Assembly: GCA_947496215.1 (NCBI GenBank)
Contig: CANMCF010000002.1
Span: 248,001 to 312,000, forward strand
Source: an uncultured Bizionia sp.
GTDB lineage: Bacteria > Bacteroidota > Bacteroidia > Flavobacteriales > Flavobacteriaceae
DNA length: 64,000 nt
Direction of reading: 5' to 3'
The first letter of the stretch is position 1. Each line of letters begins with the position of its first letter. A program made the translations under genes and the position numbers. Below the pieces are notes generated by a model. It made no database searches. It was not told the origin of the DNA and worked only from the letters and a program-made list of their open reading frames with translations. This document shows positions 7,025 to 14,112 of this stretch, in pieces.

Positions 7025-7570
7025 ATGAAAAAAATAGAATTGCATCCAAAGGTATTTCTCATAGAGGATTTTTTATCTTCTGAAGAATGCGATGCACATA
7101 TCGAATTCAGTAGAACCCAAGAATTTGAAGAAGCGAAGATAAACAGTGGTGGGATCCAAGTAATGAACAAAGGTGTGCGCAACAATGATCGAATCTTATT
7201 TTTCGATACCGATTTGGCCGAAACACTATGGAAAAGAGTAAAGGGATTCATACCGGAAGAGATCGGATCATACAATGCAGAAGGACTCAACGAAATGTTT
7301 AGGATATACCGTTACACGAAAGGGCAACAATTCAAAATGCATAGAGACGGAAGCTATCGACGCAATGATGAAGAATGCAGTTTTTATTCCTTCATAATTT
7401 ACTTGAATGACGATTTCGAAGGCGGAGAAACAGAGTTTAGAAAATTATTTACGGTAGGACCAAAAAAAGGAACAGCACTCATATTTCTTCATCCACACCT
7501 GCATGAAGGAAAAGAATTGATAGAAGGCGTGAAATATGTGTTGAGAACGGATATAATGTATAAGATATAA
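7025..7570 (+). CDS. 2-oxoglutarate/Fe(II)-dependent oxygenase, prolyl 4-hydroxylase-like
   Basis: This 181-residue double-stranded beta-helix oxygenase has an intact iron site: His106 and Asp108 in MHRDGSY, and His160 in HLHEGKE. Lys170 or Arg174 is available to bind 2-oxoglutarate. FRIYRYTKGQQF and YLNDDFEGGETEF are typical of the P4H subfamily, which hydroxylates protein or peptide side chains. It has no signal peptide, so it acts in the cytoplasm. An oxygenase is unexpected among NAD+ and RNA-end genes, but the gene is in phase with the operon (5-nt gap from kptA). Its substrate cannot be inferred. Confidence 0.86.
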   Translation: MKKIELHPKVFLIEDFLSSEECDAHIEFSRTQEFEEAKINSGGIQVMNKGVRNNDRILFFDTDLAETLWKRVKGFIPEEIGSYNAEGLNEMFRIYRYTKGQQFKMHRDGSYRRNDEECSFYSFIIYLNDDFEGGETEFRKLFTVGPKKGTALIFLHPHLHEGKELIEGVKYVLRTDIMYKI

Positions 7571-7598
7571 ATTACTAATCATTATTAATTAAAACCCA

Positions 7599-8192
7599 AT
7601 GTCAAAAGCACAAGAAATAAGAGCAGATTATAATAACGAAACGATTACCGTATACCAAGCATACAATGAAGTAATAGCATTGCCTGCCATTGAAAACAAT
7701 CGATTCGAAGCTCCTTTTTCATTCAATAGAATGACTTGGGTAAAACCTTCATACCTATGGTTGATGGAGAGAAGCAATTGGGGGACAAAATCCAACCAAG
7801 ACTATATTTTAGGAATAAAAATAAAAAGAGATTGTTGGGAGAAAGCATTGGCAATTGGTGTGTTGACAAGCCCTGATAAATTAGTATATGCAAATGGTTT
7901 GGAATGGGAAAAGCAATTCAAAAAAGCAAAAATTCATATTCAATGGGATCCAGAGAGAAACATAAGAGGGGCAAAATTACAAGAACGCTCCATTCAAGTT
8001 GGGGTCAGTCGATTCTTAATTGAAGAATACAATAACGAATGGATTGAGGAAATAGTGGATTTAACTGCATTGACAAAGAAGATGAACCAGTTGAGGAAGT
8101 TGGGTAAATACAAAGAAGCAAAAAGGTTGTTGCCAAATGAACGTATCTATAACTTGTCAACAGAAATAGAACAAACCATAGGTGTAAGATAA
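7599..8192 (+). CDS. DUF4291 domain protein (second copy)
   Basis: This 197-residue paralogue of the protein at 4485-5120 keeps the same ordered blocks: ITVYQAYNEVI near the N-terminus, RMTWVKPSYLWLMERSNWG, IHIQWDPERN and LQERSIQVGV. It lacks the extra 14 or so N-terminal residues of the first copy. The two are clearly diverged, so this is an old duplication or two independently kept subfamilies. Function is unknown; the invariant Arg, Trp, Lys and Asp residues of these blocks are the candidate active-site positions. Confidence 0.84.
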   Translation: MSKAQEIRADYNNETITVYQAYNEVIALPAIENNRFEAPFSFNRMTWVKPSYLWLMERSNWGTKSNQDYILGIKIKRDCWEKALAIGVLTSPDKLVYANGLEWEKQFKKAKIHIQWDPERNIRGAKLQERSIQVGVSRFLIEEYNNEWIEEIVDLTALTKKMNQLRKLGKYKEAKRLLPNERIYNLSTEIEQTIGVR

Positions 8193-8201
8193 AAAGTGTA
8201 A

Positions 8202-8969
8202 ATGATGAGAACATTGGTAATAGGAGACATCCACGGCGGATTGAAGGCCTTGATTCAACTTTTGGAAAGAGTAAAGCCCACAAAGGAGGATACTTTGATC
8301 TTCTTGGGCGATTACGTCGATGGTTGGAGCGAATCTGCCCAAGTCATTCAGTTTTTGATAGAATTGGAGGAAAGGTACAAGTGCATTTTCATAAAAGGGA
8401 ATCACGATGTGTGGTGTGAGGACTTTTTGAGAACCAAGGAGGCAAATACGACTTGGGCCTTCCACGGGGGAGCAGGTACCATTGAGAGTTATGAAAATCA
8501 CTTTTCGGAAGAAGACCGGAAAGCACATCTCAATTTTTTCGAACGTATGAAGTTCTATTACGTCGATGATGAAAACAGGTTGTTCATCCACGCAGGGTTT
8601 ACCTCGATGAAAGGTCCTGACCAGGAATTTCACAAGTCCAATTACAATTGGGACAGGACACTTTGGGAGATGGCTTTGACTATGGACAAGCGCATAGAGA
8701 AACATTCCAACTTGTATCCGCAACGCTTAAAACTATATGAGGAGATATACATTGGTCATACACCGACATTGAAATACGACTGCTATGAACCCATGCACGC
8801 CATAAATGTATGGAACATAGATACAGGAGCAGCCTTTTATGGCAAATTGACGGCCTTGGAACTGGACACGAAGGACATTTACCAGAGTGATGTGGTACAA
8901 ACACTCTATCCAGAGGAAAAAGGAAGGAACAGCAATCCTTATAGGGTGATTAGAAAGAAAGAGATATGA
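8202..8969 (+). CDS. Calcineurin-like metallophosphoesterase
   Basis: This 255-residue member of the metallophosphoesterase (PPP-like) fold has GDIHGG (about 7-12), LGDYVDGW (about 35-42), GNHDVW (about 66-71) and later His residues in FIHAGF and IGHTPT. These are the dinuclear metal ligands of bacterial Ser/Thr-phosphatase-like and polynucleotide phosphatase enzymes. In an operon with KptA and an RNase Z-like protein, a nucleic-acid or cyclic-nucleotide phosphoesterase role fits better than protein dephosphorylation; this is inference. The first of two consecutive ATG codons is used here. The gene overlaps the next by ATGA. Confidence 0.88.
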   Translation: MMRTLVIGDIHGGLKALIQLLERVKPTKEDTLIFLGDYVDGWSESAQVIQFLIELEERYKCIFIKGNHDVWCEDFLRTKEANTTWAFHGGAGTIESYENHFSEEDRKAHLNFFERMKFYYVDDENRLFIHAGFTSMKGPDQEFHKSNYNWDRTLWEMALTMDKRIEKHSNLYPQRLKLYEEIYIGHTPTLKYDCYEPMHAINVWNIDTGAAFYGKLTALELDTKDIYQSDVVQTLYPEEKGRNSNPYRVIRKKEI

Positions 8970-9424
8970 TTTATACATCAAACACTGAATTGCCGGAAAA
9001 AGAAGAAGGCAAAGATTATTGTTTTTTGGCAGGAAGCATTGATCTTGACTTGTCTGGTAATTGGAGAAAAGCTGTAATCGAAGAAATAAACGATTCAATG
9101 CATTTTTTTGATCCTACAAGAACAGATCATAACAAGCTCAATGATACTCAAATGAAGGAACATATTAAATGGGAGTTGGATGCTTTGAATTTGTCAGATA
9201 GAATTTTATTGAATTTCCTCCCAAATGCCAAATCACCCATATCTTTGGCAGAATTAGGTATGTATGTGAGGTCCTCCAAACTTATGGTTGTTTGTCCAGA
9301 TCAATTTTATCAAAGGAGATATGTTGGAGTATTGTGTGATAAGTACGATACACCCTTTTTTGATAGTCTGGAAGAAGCAGTCAAACATTTAAAGGATAAC
9401 ATCCAAACAAGAGGTTTGAATTGA
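8966..9424 (+). CDS. Nucleoside 2-deoxyribosyltransferase-like protein
   Basis: This 152-residue protein resembles the nucleoside 2-deoxyribosyltransferase-like family: FLAGSIDLDLSGNWRK (about 21-36), FDPTRTDHNK, a W-E-L-D-A-L helix, and SPISLAELGMY (about 90-100), where the Glu is the expected nucleophile. The family cleaves or exchanges N-glycosidic bonds of nucleosides or nucleotides. In this operon it may act on a nicotinamide- or ADP-ribose-linked base, a proposal from context only. It overlaps the phosphoesterase gene by four bases. An 83-nt gap with the third leader repeat follows. Confidence 0.8.
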   Translation: MIYTSNTELPEKEEGKDYCFLAGSIDLDLSGNWRKAVIEEINDSMHFFDPTRTDHNKLNDTQMKEHIKWELDALNLSDRILLNFLPNAKSPISLAELGMYVRSSKLMVVCPDQFYQRRYVGVLCDKYDTPFFDSLEEAVKHLKDNIQTRGLN

Positions 9425-9451
9425 AGAAAACGAAACATTTATAACTATTGT

Positions 9452-9510
9452 ATGTGCATCGGTATCATTGTTACAGATGCCTTATGAAAGCCAATAAATA
9501 TGAACATATG
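9452..9510 (+). repeat. Leader repeat copy 3, upstream of the NADAR gene
   Basis: TTGTTACAGATGCC, TATGAAAGCCAATAAAT and AACATATGAGA align with the leaders at 240-328 and 1082-1148. A mini frame runs from ATG 9452 to TGA 9487 (MCIGIIVTDAL) and stops 20 nt before the ATG at 9508, nearly the geometry of the other copies. It interrupts an otherwise gap-free operon, so it may allow separate control of the NADAR and NAMPT genes. Confidence 0.55.
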
Positions 9511-10056
9511 AGATACACAATTGAAAATATTCAGAATACGGGAAGACCTGTCAAGTACTTGTTGTTTTGGGGACATCAGCCCAATCGAGATGGAAGTATA
9601 GGCAAAAGCTGTTTCAGTCAATGGTGGGAATCAGAATTTAAAATAGGCAAGGAGATCTATAAGACAGCAGAACACTATATGATGGCTGAAAAAGCCAAGC
9701 TTTTTGGAGATTATGAAATGCTTGAAAAAATTATGGAATGCAAGTCGCCGGCGGCGGCAAAGAAATTAGGAAGACAAGTGAGAGGTTTCAATAATGAAGT
9801 GTGGGAAGCAAATCGTTTTGAAATTGTGAAACAAGCCAATCATTACAAGTTTTCACAGAACTCGGAATTGGCAGACTTTTTAATGAAAACAAATAAAAGG
9901 GTGCTGGTTGAGGCAAGTCCGGTAGATCGAATATGGGGAATAGGCCTGGCATCAGATCACGATAACGCCCAAAACCCTAATAAATGGAGAGGTCTCAACT
10001 TGTTGGGGTTTGCACTTATGGAAGTAAGAGACCAATTGTTAAACGATATGAAATAA
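9508..10056 (+). CDS. NADAR family protein (YbiA-like, ADP-ribosyl hydrolase family)
   Basis: This 182-residue protein has the NADAR landmarks in order: YLLFWGHQP (about 17-25), FSQWWESEF (36-44), TAEHYMMAEKAKLFGD (about 53-68), AKKLGRQVRGF, and VDRIWGIGL near the C-terminus. NADAR proteins hydrolyse N-glycosidic bonds of ADP-ribose-linked compounds; some remove ADP-ribose from guanine in nucleic acids. The Glu and Trp residues of these blocks are present, so the enzyme should be active. The frame is open back to a TTG at 9448, but the domain boundary and the leader repeat favour the ATG at 9508. It is 9 nt upstream of the NAMPT gene. Confidence 0.9.
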   Translation: MRYTIENIQNTGRPVKYLLFWGHQPNRDGSIGKSCFSQWWESEFKIGKEIYKTAEHYMMAEKAKLFGDYEMLEKIMECKSPAAAKKLGRQVRGFNNEVWEANRFEIVKQANHYKFSQNSELADFLMKTNKRVLVEASPVDRIWGIGLASDHDNAQNPNKWRGLNLLGFALMEVRDQLLNDMK

Positions 10057-10065
10057 ACATAAAAT

Positions 10066-11517
10066 ATGAATCCATTATTATATACAGATGGCTACAAGGT
10101 AGACCATAGAAGACAATACCCAGAACAAACTACATTGGTGTATTCCAATTGGACACCAAGGAAAAGTAGGATAGAAGGCGTTGACGAAGTTGTGTTTTTC
10201 GGCCTGCAATACTTCATCAAGAAATACATCGTTGAAGATTTCAATGCCAATTTCTTTGGGAAATCAAAAGCTGAGGTTTGCAAGAAGTATTCAAGACGAA
10301 TCAATAACTACTTGGGAGAAAACAAAGTCGGTATCAAGCATATTGAGGATTTGCACGATTTGGGCTATTTGCCAATGGCAATCAAGGCATTGCCGGAAGG
10401 GGTGTCCGTACCCATTCGTGTGCCGATGCTAACCATGTACAATACCAAAGATGAATTCTTCTGGTTGACAAATTACTTCGAAACCATCTTATCCACGACA
10501 TTATGGTTGCCTTGCAACTCGGCAACGATTGCAAAGCAGTACAGAAAGATATTGGATAAATACGCTGAAGAGACATCATCCATTCCAGAGTTTGTGGATT
10601 GGCAAGGTCACGACTTCTCGATGCGTGGCATGGGAGGGTTGGAATCGGCATTGATGTCTTCAGCAGGCCACTTGTTGAGTTTCACGGGAACAGATACCAT
10701 TCCTACCATAGACTTTCTTGAAACCTACTACAATGCCAATTCCGATACTGAACTCGTAGGCGGTTCCGTAGCTGCGACTGAGCACTCCGTAATGTGCATG
10801 GGAACCAATGAAGGAGAGCAGGAAACATTCAAACGGTTGATATCGGAAGTATATCCAAATGGCATCGTATCCATAGTATCGGACACTTGGGACTTGTGGA
10901 AAGTCCTCACGGAATACCTCCCAAACCTAAAGGAAGAAGTGCTTGCAAGAGATGGGAAGGTTGTCATAAGACCAGATAGTGGAGATCCAGTGGACATTAT
11001 TTGTGGAAACCCAAATGGGAAGATGGAAGAAGAGCGCAAAGGTGTCATTCAATTGCTATGGGATACCTTTGGAGGAATGACGAATAAAAAGGGTTACAAG
11101 GAATTGGACACGCACATTGGAGCAATCTATGGAGATAGCATAACCTTGGAACGCGCAACACGAATTTGTGAACGCTTGAAGCAAAACGGCTTTGCCTCGA
11201 CCAATGTGGTCTTGGGAATAGGATCCTTTACCTATCAATACAACACCAGAGACACGTTTGGCTTTGCCATGAAGGCAACCTATGGGGAGGTAAACGGAGA
11301 AGGACGAGAAATTTACAAGGATCCCATCACAGATGACGGAACCAAGAAATCTGCCAAGGGGTTGATAAAGATTGTAAAAGAAAACAACGTCTACAGGTTG
11401 ATGGATCAAGTGTCTTGGAATGAAGAACAGGAGGGCGAGTTGAAAATGGTATATGATAATGGAAAGTTGATTGTGGATGACTCCCTTTTTAACATTAGAA
11501 AGCGAATAAGATCATAA
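10066..11517 (+). CDS. nadV: Nicotinamide phosphoribosyltransferase (NAMPT)
   Basis: This 483-residue protein is full length for bacterial NAMPT/NadV, which joins nicotinamide and PRPP to give NMN. Landmarks are NPLLYTDGYKVDH at the N-terminus, HDFSMRGMGG (Phe stacking on nicotinamide), TGTDTIPT, ATEHSVM with the catalytic His, IVSDTWDLW, VVIRPDSGDP and the GIGSFTYQY phosphate loop. Its acceptor can come from KptA or other NAD+-cleaving enzymes of the operon and its PRPP from the prs homologue. No NMN adenylyltransferase gene is in the window. The operon ends in the hairpin at 11535-11570. Confidence 0.94.
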   Translation: MNPLLYTDGYKVDHRRQYPEQTTLVYSNWTPRKSRIEGVDEVVFFGLQYFIKKYIVEDFNANFFGKSKAEVCKKYSRRINNYLGENKVGIKHIEDLHDLGYLPMAIKALPEGVSVPIRVPMLTMYNTKDEFFWLTNYFETILSTTLWLPCNSATIAKQYRKILDKYAEETSSIPEFVDWQGHDFSMRGMGGLESALMSSAGHLLSFTGTDTIPTIDFLETYYNANSDTELVGGSVAATEHSVMCMGTNEGEQETFKRLISEVYPNGIVSIVSDTWDLWKVLTEYLPNLKEEVLARDGKVVIRPDSGDPVDIICGNPNGKMEEERKGVIQLLWDTFGGMTNKKGYKELDTHIGAIYGDSITLERATRICERLKQNGFASTNVVLGIGSFTYQYNTRDTFGFAMKATYGEVNGEGREIYKDPITDDGTKKSAKGLIKIVKENNVYRLMDQVSWNEEQEGELKMVYDNGKLIVDDSLFNIRKRIRS

Positions 11518-11534
11518 TTGCTTGATGTCATATG

Positions 11535-11570
11535 AAAAAACGCTTGAAGATAAGTTCTTTAAGCGTTTTT
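11535..11570 (+). terminator. Terminator of the NAD/ADP-ribose operon
   Basis: AAAAAACGCTT and AAGCGTTTTT form a stem with a loop of about 13 nt, 17 nt after the NAMPT stop codon. The ascending arm supplies A residues and the descending arm ends in a U-tract, typical of intrinsic terminators in this genome. Confidence 0.75.
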
Positions 11571-11579
11571 GCTTTTAAG

Positions 11580-11662
11580 CTAAGGCCTTTTAATACTCAA
11601 TAGTGCTTGGTTCCCTTTTTTATAATCTCCATTCTTTCAAAAGAACCATTATCTTTGAGATG
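11580..11662 (+). promoter_or_regulatory. Duplicated promoter block, copy 1 (WYL regulator)
   Basis: The block starts with CTAAGGCC and ends with AAAGAACCATTATCTTTGAGATG. TATCTTTG (11650-11657) matches the -7 consensus TAnnTTTG. A closely similar block lies at 13570-13643 before the DinB-like gene. No clean -33 TTTG is seen 19 bp upstream. The WYL regulator begins 69 nt downstream of the block. Confidence 0.55.
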
Positions 11663-11730
11663 AATGTTGGGCATATGGAGGAATAGACATAATTAGTTTC
11701 ATATGACAATTGTGACCAATTAGAGAAGAA

Positions 11731-12429
11731 ATGGAAGAAAAGGAAAAACCAAGACTATCCAGATTGACAGCGATAATAACCCAATTGCAGTCCAAAAGGC
11801 TTATTACGGCAAGATATCTTGCTGAAAGGCACAATGTAAGCATCAGGACCATTTACCGAGACATAAGCACCCTCGAAAAATCGGGAATACCCATAATTAC
11901 GGAAGAAGGCAAGGGCTATTCCTTGATGGAAGGTTACCAGCTGCCTCCCGTCTTGTTTACGGAAGATGAGGCCAGTGCCCTGATTACTGCGGAACAGTTG
12001 GTATTGAAGAACAAGGACCAATCTTTCAGTGAAAACTATAGCAATGCCATCGTAAAGATAAAATCTGTTTTAAAAAGTTCGCAAAAGGGAAAGGTGGATT
12101 TGTTGGGAGATAGAATTTACATTGGAGAAAACAGGGAGGAAGAAAAGTCGAGCAATTACCTGATGAAAATTCAATCGGCCATAACCAATTTCCAATTGTT
12201 GGAGATCAAATACCTTTCATTGGAAAACAAGTTGACCAAAAGGCAGATAGAACCCTTTGCCCTATACAACAACAAGGGGAATTGGCTTTTGATAGCCTTT
12301 TGTAGGCTAAGAGTTGAGTTTAGGGTATTCCGAATTGATTTAATCCAACAATTGACGCTTCAAAATGAAACATTCGAACCGCATGACTTGACTTTGGAAC
12401 AGTATTTTGAACGTTATCACAAAAAATGA
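11731..12429 (+). CDS. WYL domain transcriptional regulator (YafY/DeoR-like helix-turn-helix)
   Basis: This 232-residue protein has an N-terminal helix-turn-helix (about 10-65; RYLAERHNVSIRTIYRDISTLEKSG) followed by a short linker with GYQLPPVLFTEDEA and a WYL-type domain (about 135-215; IKYLSLEN, IEPFALYNNKGNWLLIAFC, FRVFRIDLI). WYL proteins are ligand-responsive regulators, some binding nucleic acid or nucleotides. The domain order is canonical and complete. The gene begins a small group with SRPBCC, GNAT and DinB proteins, a common neighbourhood for this subfamily. Possible operators lie at 11704-11716 and 12438-12463. Confidence 0.9.
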   Translation: MEEKEKPRLSRLTAIITQLQSKRLITARYLAERHNVSIRTIYRDISTLEKSGIPIITEEGKGYSLMEGYQLPPVLFTEDEASALITAEQLVLKNKDQSFSENYSNAIVKIKSVLKSSQKGKVDLLGDRIYIGENREEEKSSNYLMKIQSAITNFQLLEIKYLSLENKLTKRQIEPFALYNNKGNWLLIAFCRLRVEFRVFRIDLIQQLTLQNETFEPHDLTLEQYFERYHKK

Positions 12430-12437
12430 AACACCCC

Positions 12438-12472
12438 TGACACACCCTTGTCACAACCTGTCATTACTTTTG
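12438..12472 (+). promoter_or_regulatory. Candidate promoter and regulator half-sites before the SRPBCC gene
   Basis: TGACA (12438-12442) and TGTCA (12449-12453) form an inverted pair, and a second TGTCA (12459-12463) lies one helical turn further on. The starts are 11 and 10 bp apart, so all three lie on one DNA face. They run into TACTTTTG (12465-12472), a -7 box match 29 nt before the SRPBCC start codon. Binding by the adjacent WYL regulator is inferred from position only. Confidence 0.5.
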
Positions 12473-12501
12473 CCTCATAACTAGAAATAAACATAGTAAA
12501 A

Positions 12502-12990
12502 ATGAGCAAATCAGAATTTAGTCAGGTAATTGATGCCTCCAAGGAAAAAACATGGGAAGTGTTGTTTAACCAATATGGGGATATCCACATACACAACCCT
12601 TCCATGCCCTCATCCCACTATATGGGTACTGCCACAAAAGGAGAATTGCATTGCGCAAGGCACTGCAAGTTTGATGACAAGCTGTTTGTGGAGGAGAAAA
12701 TAACAGAAGTGGATGAGACCAACAGCTTCAAGGTGGAGGTTACCAAGCATAATCTCCCATTTTTAAAGGACATGTCCGCCATCTACGAATTATCTTCGAT
12801 TGGAAACGACAAGACTGAGGTGAAAATGATTTCTTTTGTCTCGACCTCTCCTGGTTTTATGATATATTTGATGAAAGGACAATTGGGTAAAGGTCTCGCC
12901 AAACATCTTTTCGGTATGAAATATTACATTGAAACGGGGAAGACCGTGAACAAGGGCAATTATGCAAAAATCTTTAAAAGCTACAAATAA
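12502..12990 (+). CDS. SRPBCC (START-like) family protein
   Basis: This 162-residue single-domain protein fits the SRPBCC helix-grip fold: an N-terminal strand SEFSQVIDASKEKTWEVLF, a central strand series with KITEVDETNSFKVEV, then a long C-terminal helix with FMIYLMKGQLGKGLAKHL. The fold binds hydrophobic ligands or catalyses simple cyclase or hydrolase steps; no active-site motif allows a narrower call. No signal peptide. It follows the WYL regulator gene in the same direction, with a candidate operator between them, and is 6 nt upstream of the GNAT gene. Confidence 0.8.
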   Translation: MSKSEFSQVIDASKEKTWEVLFNQYGDIHIHNPSMPSSHYMGTATKGELHCARHCKFDDKLFVEEKITEVDETNSFKVEVTKHNLPFLKDMSAIYELSSIGNDKTEVKMISFVSTSPGFMIYLMKGQLGKGLAKHLFGMKYYIETGKTVNKGNYAKIFKSYK

Positions 12991-12996
12991 GGATAA

Positions 12997-13458
12997 ATGG
13001 ATAAAGCATCTATTGAAGTGAAAAGTACAATTACCGAAATCAAACAAATTACAGCTTCGGAGACTTTACCGATCCGGCAACAGGTCATGTGGCCGAACAA
13101 ACCAATTGAATATGTGCAATTGCCAAAGGATGAAAATGGAAGGCATTATGGTTTGCATGTCGATGGAGAGATTGCATCGATAATATCCTTGTTCGTGGAG
13201 AACAATGAGGCACAATTTAGAAAGTTTGCAACATTGACTGAATTTCAAGGAATGGGATATGGAACAATCCTATTGGAAGAGATAATGGATTTGGTGGAAA
13301 AGGAAGGAATTGGGAAATTATGGTGCAATGCTCGAGTGGAAAAATTAAAATTCTACGAGAGGTTCAACATGAAGCTAACGGACAAGAGATTTGAGAAAGA
13401 TGGAATTGAATATGTGATCATGGAAAGGGTTTTTTTCAACACGAATCGATACATGTAA
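12997..13458 (+). CDS. GNAT family N-acetyltransferase
   Basis: This 153-residue acetyltransferase has a GNAT core: HYGLHVDGEIASIISLFV (strands 2-3), then RKFATLTEFQGMGYGTILLEE (about 70-90) with the acetyl-CoA loop Q-G-M-G-Y-G-T, and the late FYERFNMKLT segment. The acceptor is unknown. It is probably co-transcribed with the SRPBCC gene (6-nt gap). A long hairpin follows at 13461-13492. Confidence 0.87.
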   Translation: MDKASIEVKSTITEIKQITASETLPIRQQVMWPNKPIEYVQLPKDENGRHYGLHVDGEIASIISLFVENNEAQFRKFATLTEFQGMGYGTILLEEIMDLVEKEGIGKLWCNARVEKLKFYERFNMKLTDKRFEKDGIEYVIMERVFFNTNRYM

Positions 13459-13460
13459 TT

Positions 13461-13492
13461 AATTGGGTGTTCATTTTAGTGAACACCCAATT
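13461..13492 (+). terminator. Strong hairpin after the GNAT gene
   Basis: AATTGGGTGTTCA and TGAACACCCAATT form a perfect 13-bp stem with a 6-nt loop, 2 nt after the stop codon. No U-tract follows on either strand, so it is less certain as an intrinsic terminator. It could instead protect the 3' end of the message. Confidence 0.55.
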
Positions 13493-13569
13493 AAAACAGA
13501 ACATAATATTCCATCGTGCATCAAGTCGAGAATCCAGTGTCTTTTTGCCTTGCCGATATTGGCTTTCAA

Positions 13570-13643
13570 CTAAGGCCCTCAAAGTAGGCTTTTCCTTTTT
13601 TTGCATTGCCCGTTGTCATAAAAGAACCATTACCTTTGAGATG
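13570..13643 (+). promoter_or_regulatory. Duplicated promoter block, copy 2 (DinB-like gene)
   Basis: This block runs from CTAAGGCC to AAAGAACCATTACCTTTGAGATG, closely matching 11580-11662. TACCTTTG (13631-13638) is a -7 consensus match, and TTGTCA at 13613-13618 lies upstream. The DinB-like gene starts 25 nt after the block. Confidence 0.55.
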
Positions 13644-13668
13644 CACGTAGAACACAAATTTTGAAAGA

Positions 13669-14112
13669 ATGACCGAAACAATACATAGATTGGAAGAATT
13701 GTTGAGATCCGGAATGGAATATGTTTCCAACTCATCCGAATTAGAATTGACTAAAAGACCCTCGATTGAAAAATGGTCGAAAAAGGAAATTTTAGGACAT
13801 TTAATTGATTCTGGAATTAACAACCTCCAACGATTTACAGAGATTCAATTTGAAGCCAAACCATATAAAATAAGAAAGTACGGTCAAAACGAATTGGTAA
13901 AGGCAAATGATTACCAGAATGCAAGAACCAAGGAGATTGTTGGGTTTTGGTTGGCCATCAATAAAAGAATTCAAAGCTTGATGGAAAAACAAACGGAAAA
14001 AACGTTGAACTATAAAATTGAATTGGAAAAGGGGGAATTGACGGATTTAAAGTTCTTGATCGAGGATTATGTAGGCCATATGGAACATCATCTGAAGCAA
14101 ATAATGAAATAA
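13669..14112 (+). CDS. DinB-like (DUF664/YfiT superfamily) protein
   Basis: This 147-residue protein has a four-helix DinB-like outline with the usual metal-binding histidines: GHLIDSGINN near residue 44 and VGHMEHHLKQI at the C-terminus (about 136-146). Related proteins include YfiT-type hydrolases and thiol transferases, so the chemistry cannot be deduced. It shares a duplicated promoter with the WYL regulator and may belong to the same response. A 173-bp convergent gap (14113-14285) follows, in which I see no gene. Confidence 0.82.
   Translation: MTETIHRLEELLRSGMEYVSNSSELELTKRPSIEKWSKKEILGHLIDSGINNLQRFTEIQFEAKPYKIRKYGQNELVKANDYQNARTKEIVGFWLAINKRIQSLMEKQTEKTLNYKIELEKGELTDLKFLIEDYVGHMEHHLKQIMK

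Noticed and set aside
9448-9507. An extended N-terminus of the NADAR protein from TTG 9448
   Set aside because: The extra 20 residues are encoded by the leader repeat, which is non-coding in the other two copies; the domain begins after residue 12 from ATG 9508.
13467-13664. A 65-residue plus-strand frame between the GNAT and DinB genes
   Set aside because: It covers the hairpin and the duplicated promoter block and lacks a recognisable start signal or motif.
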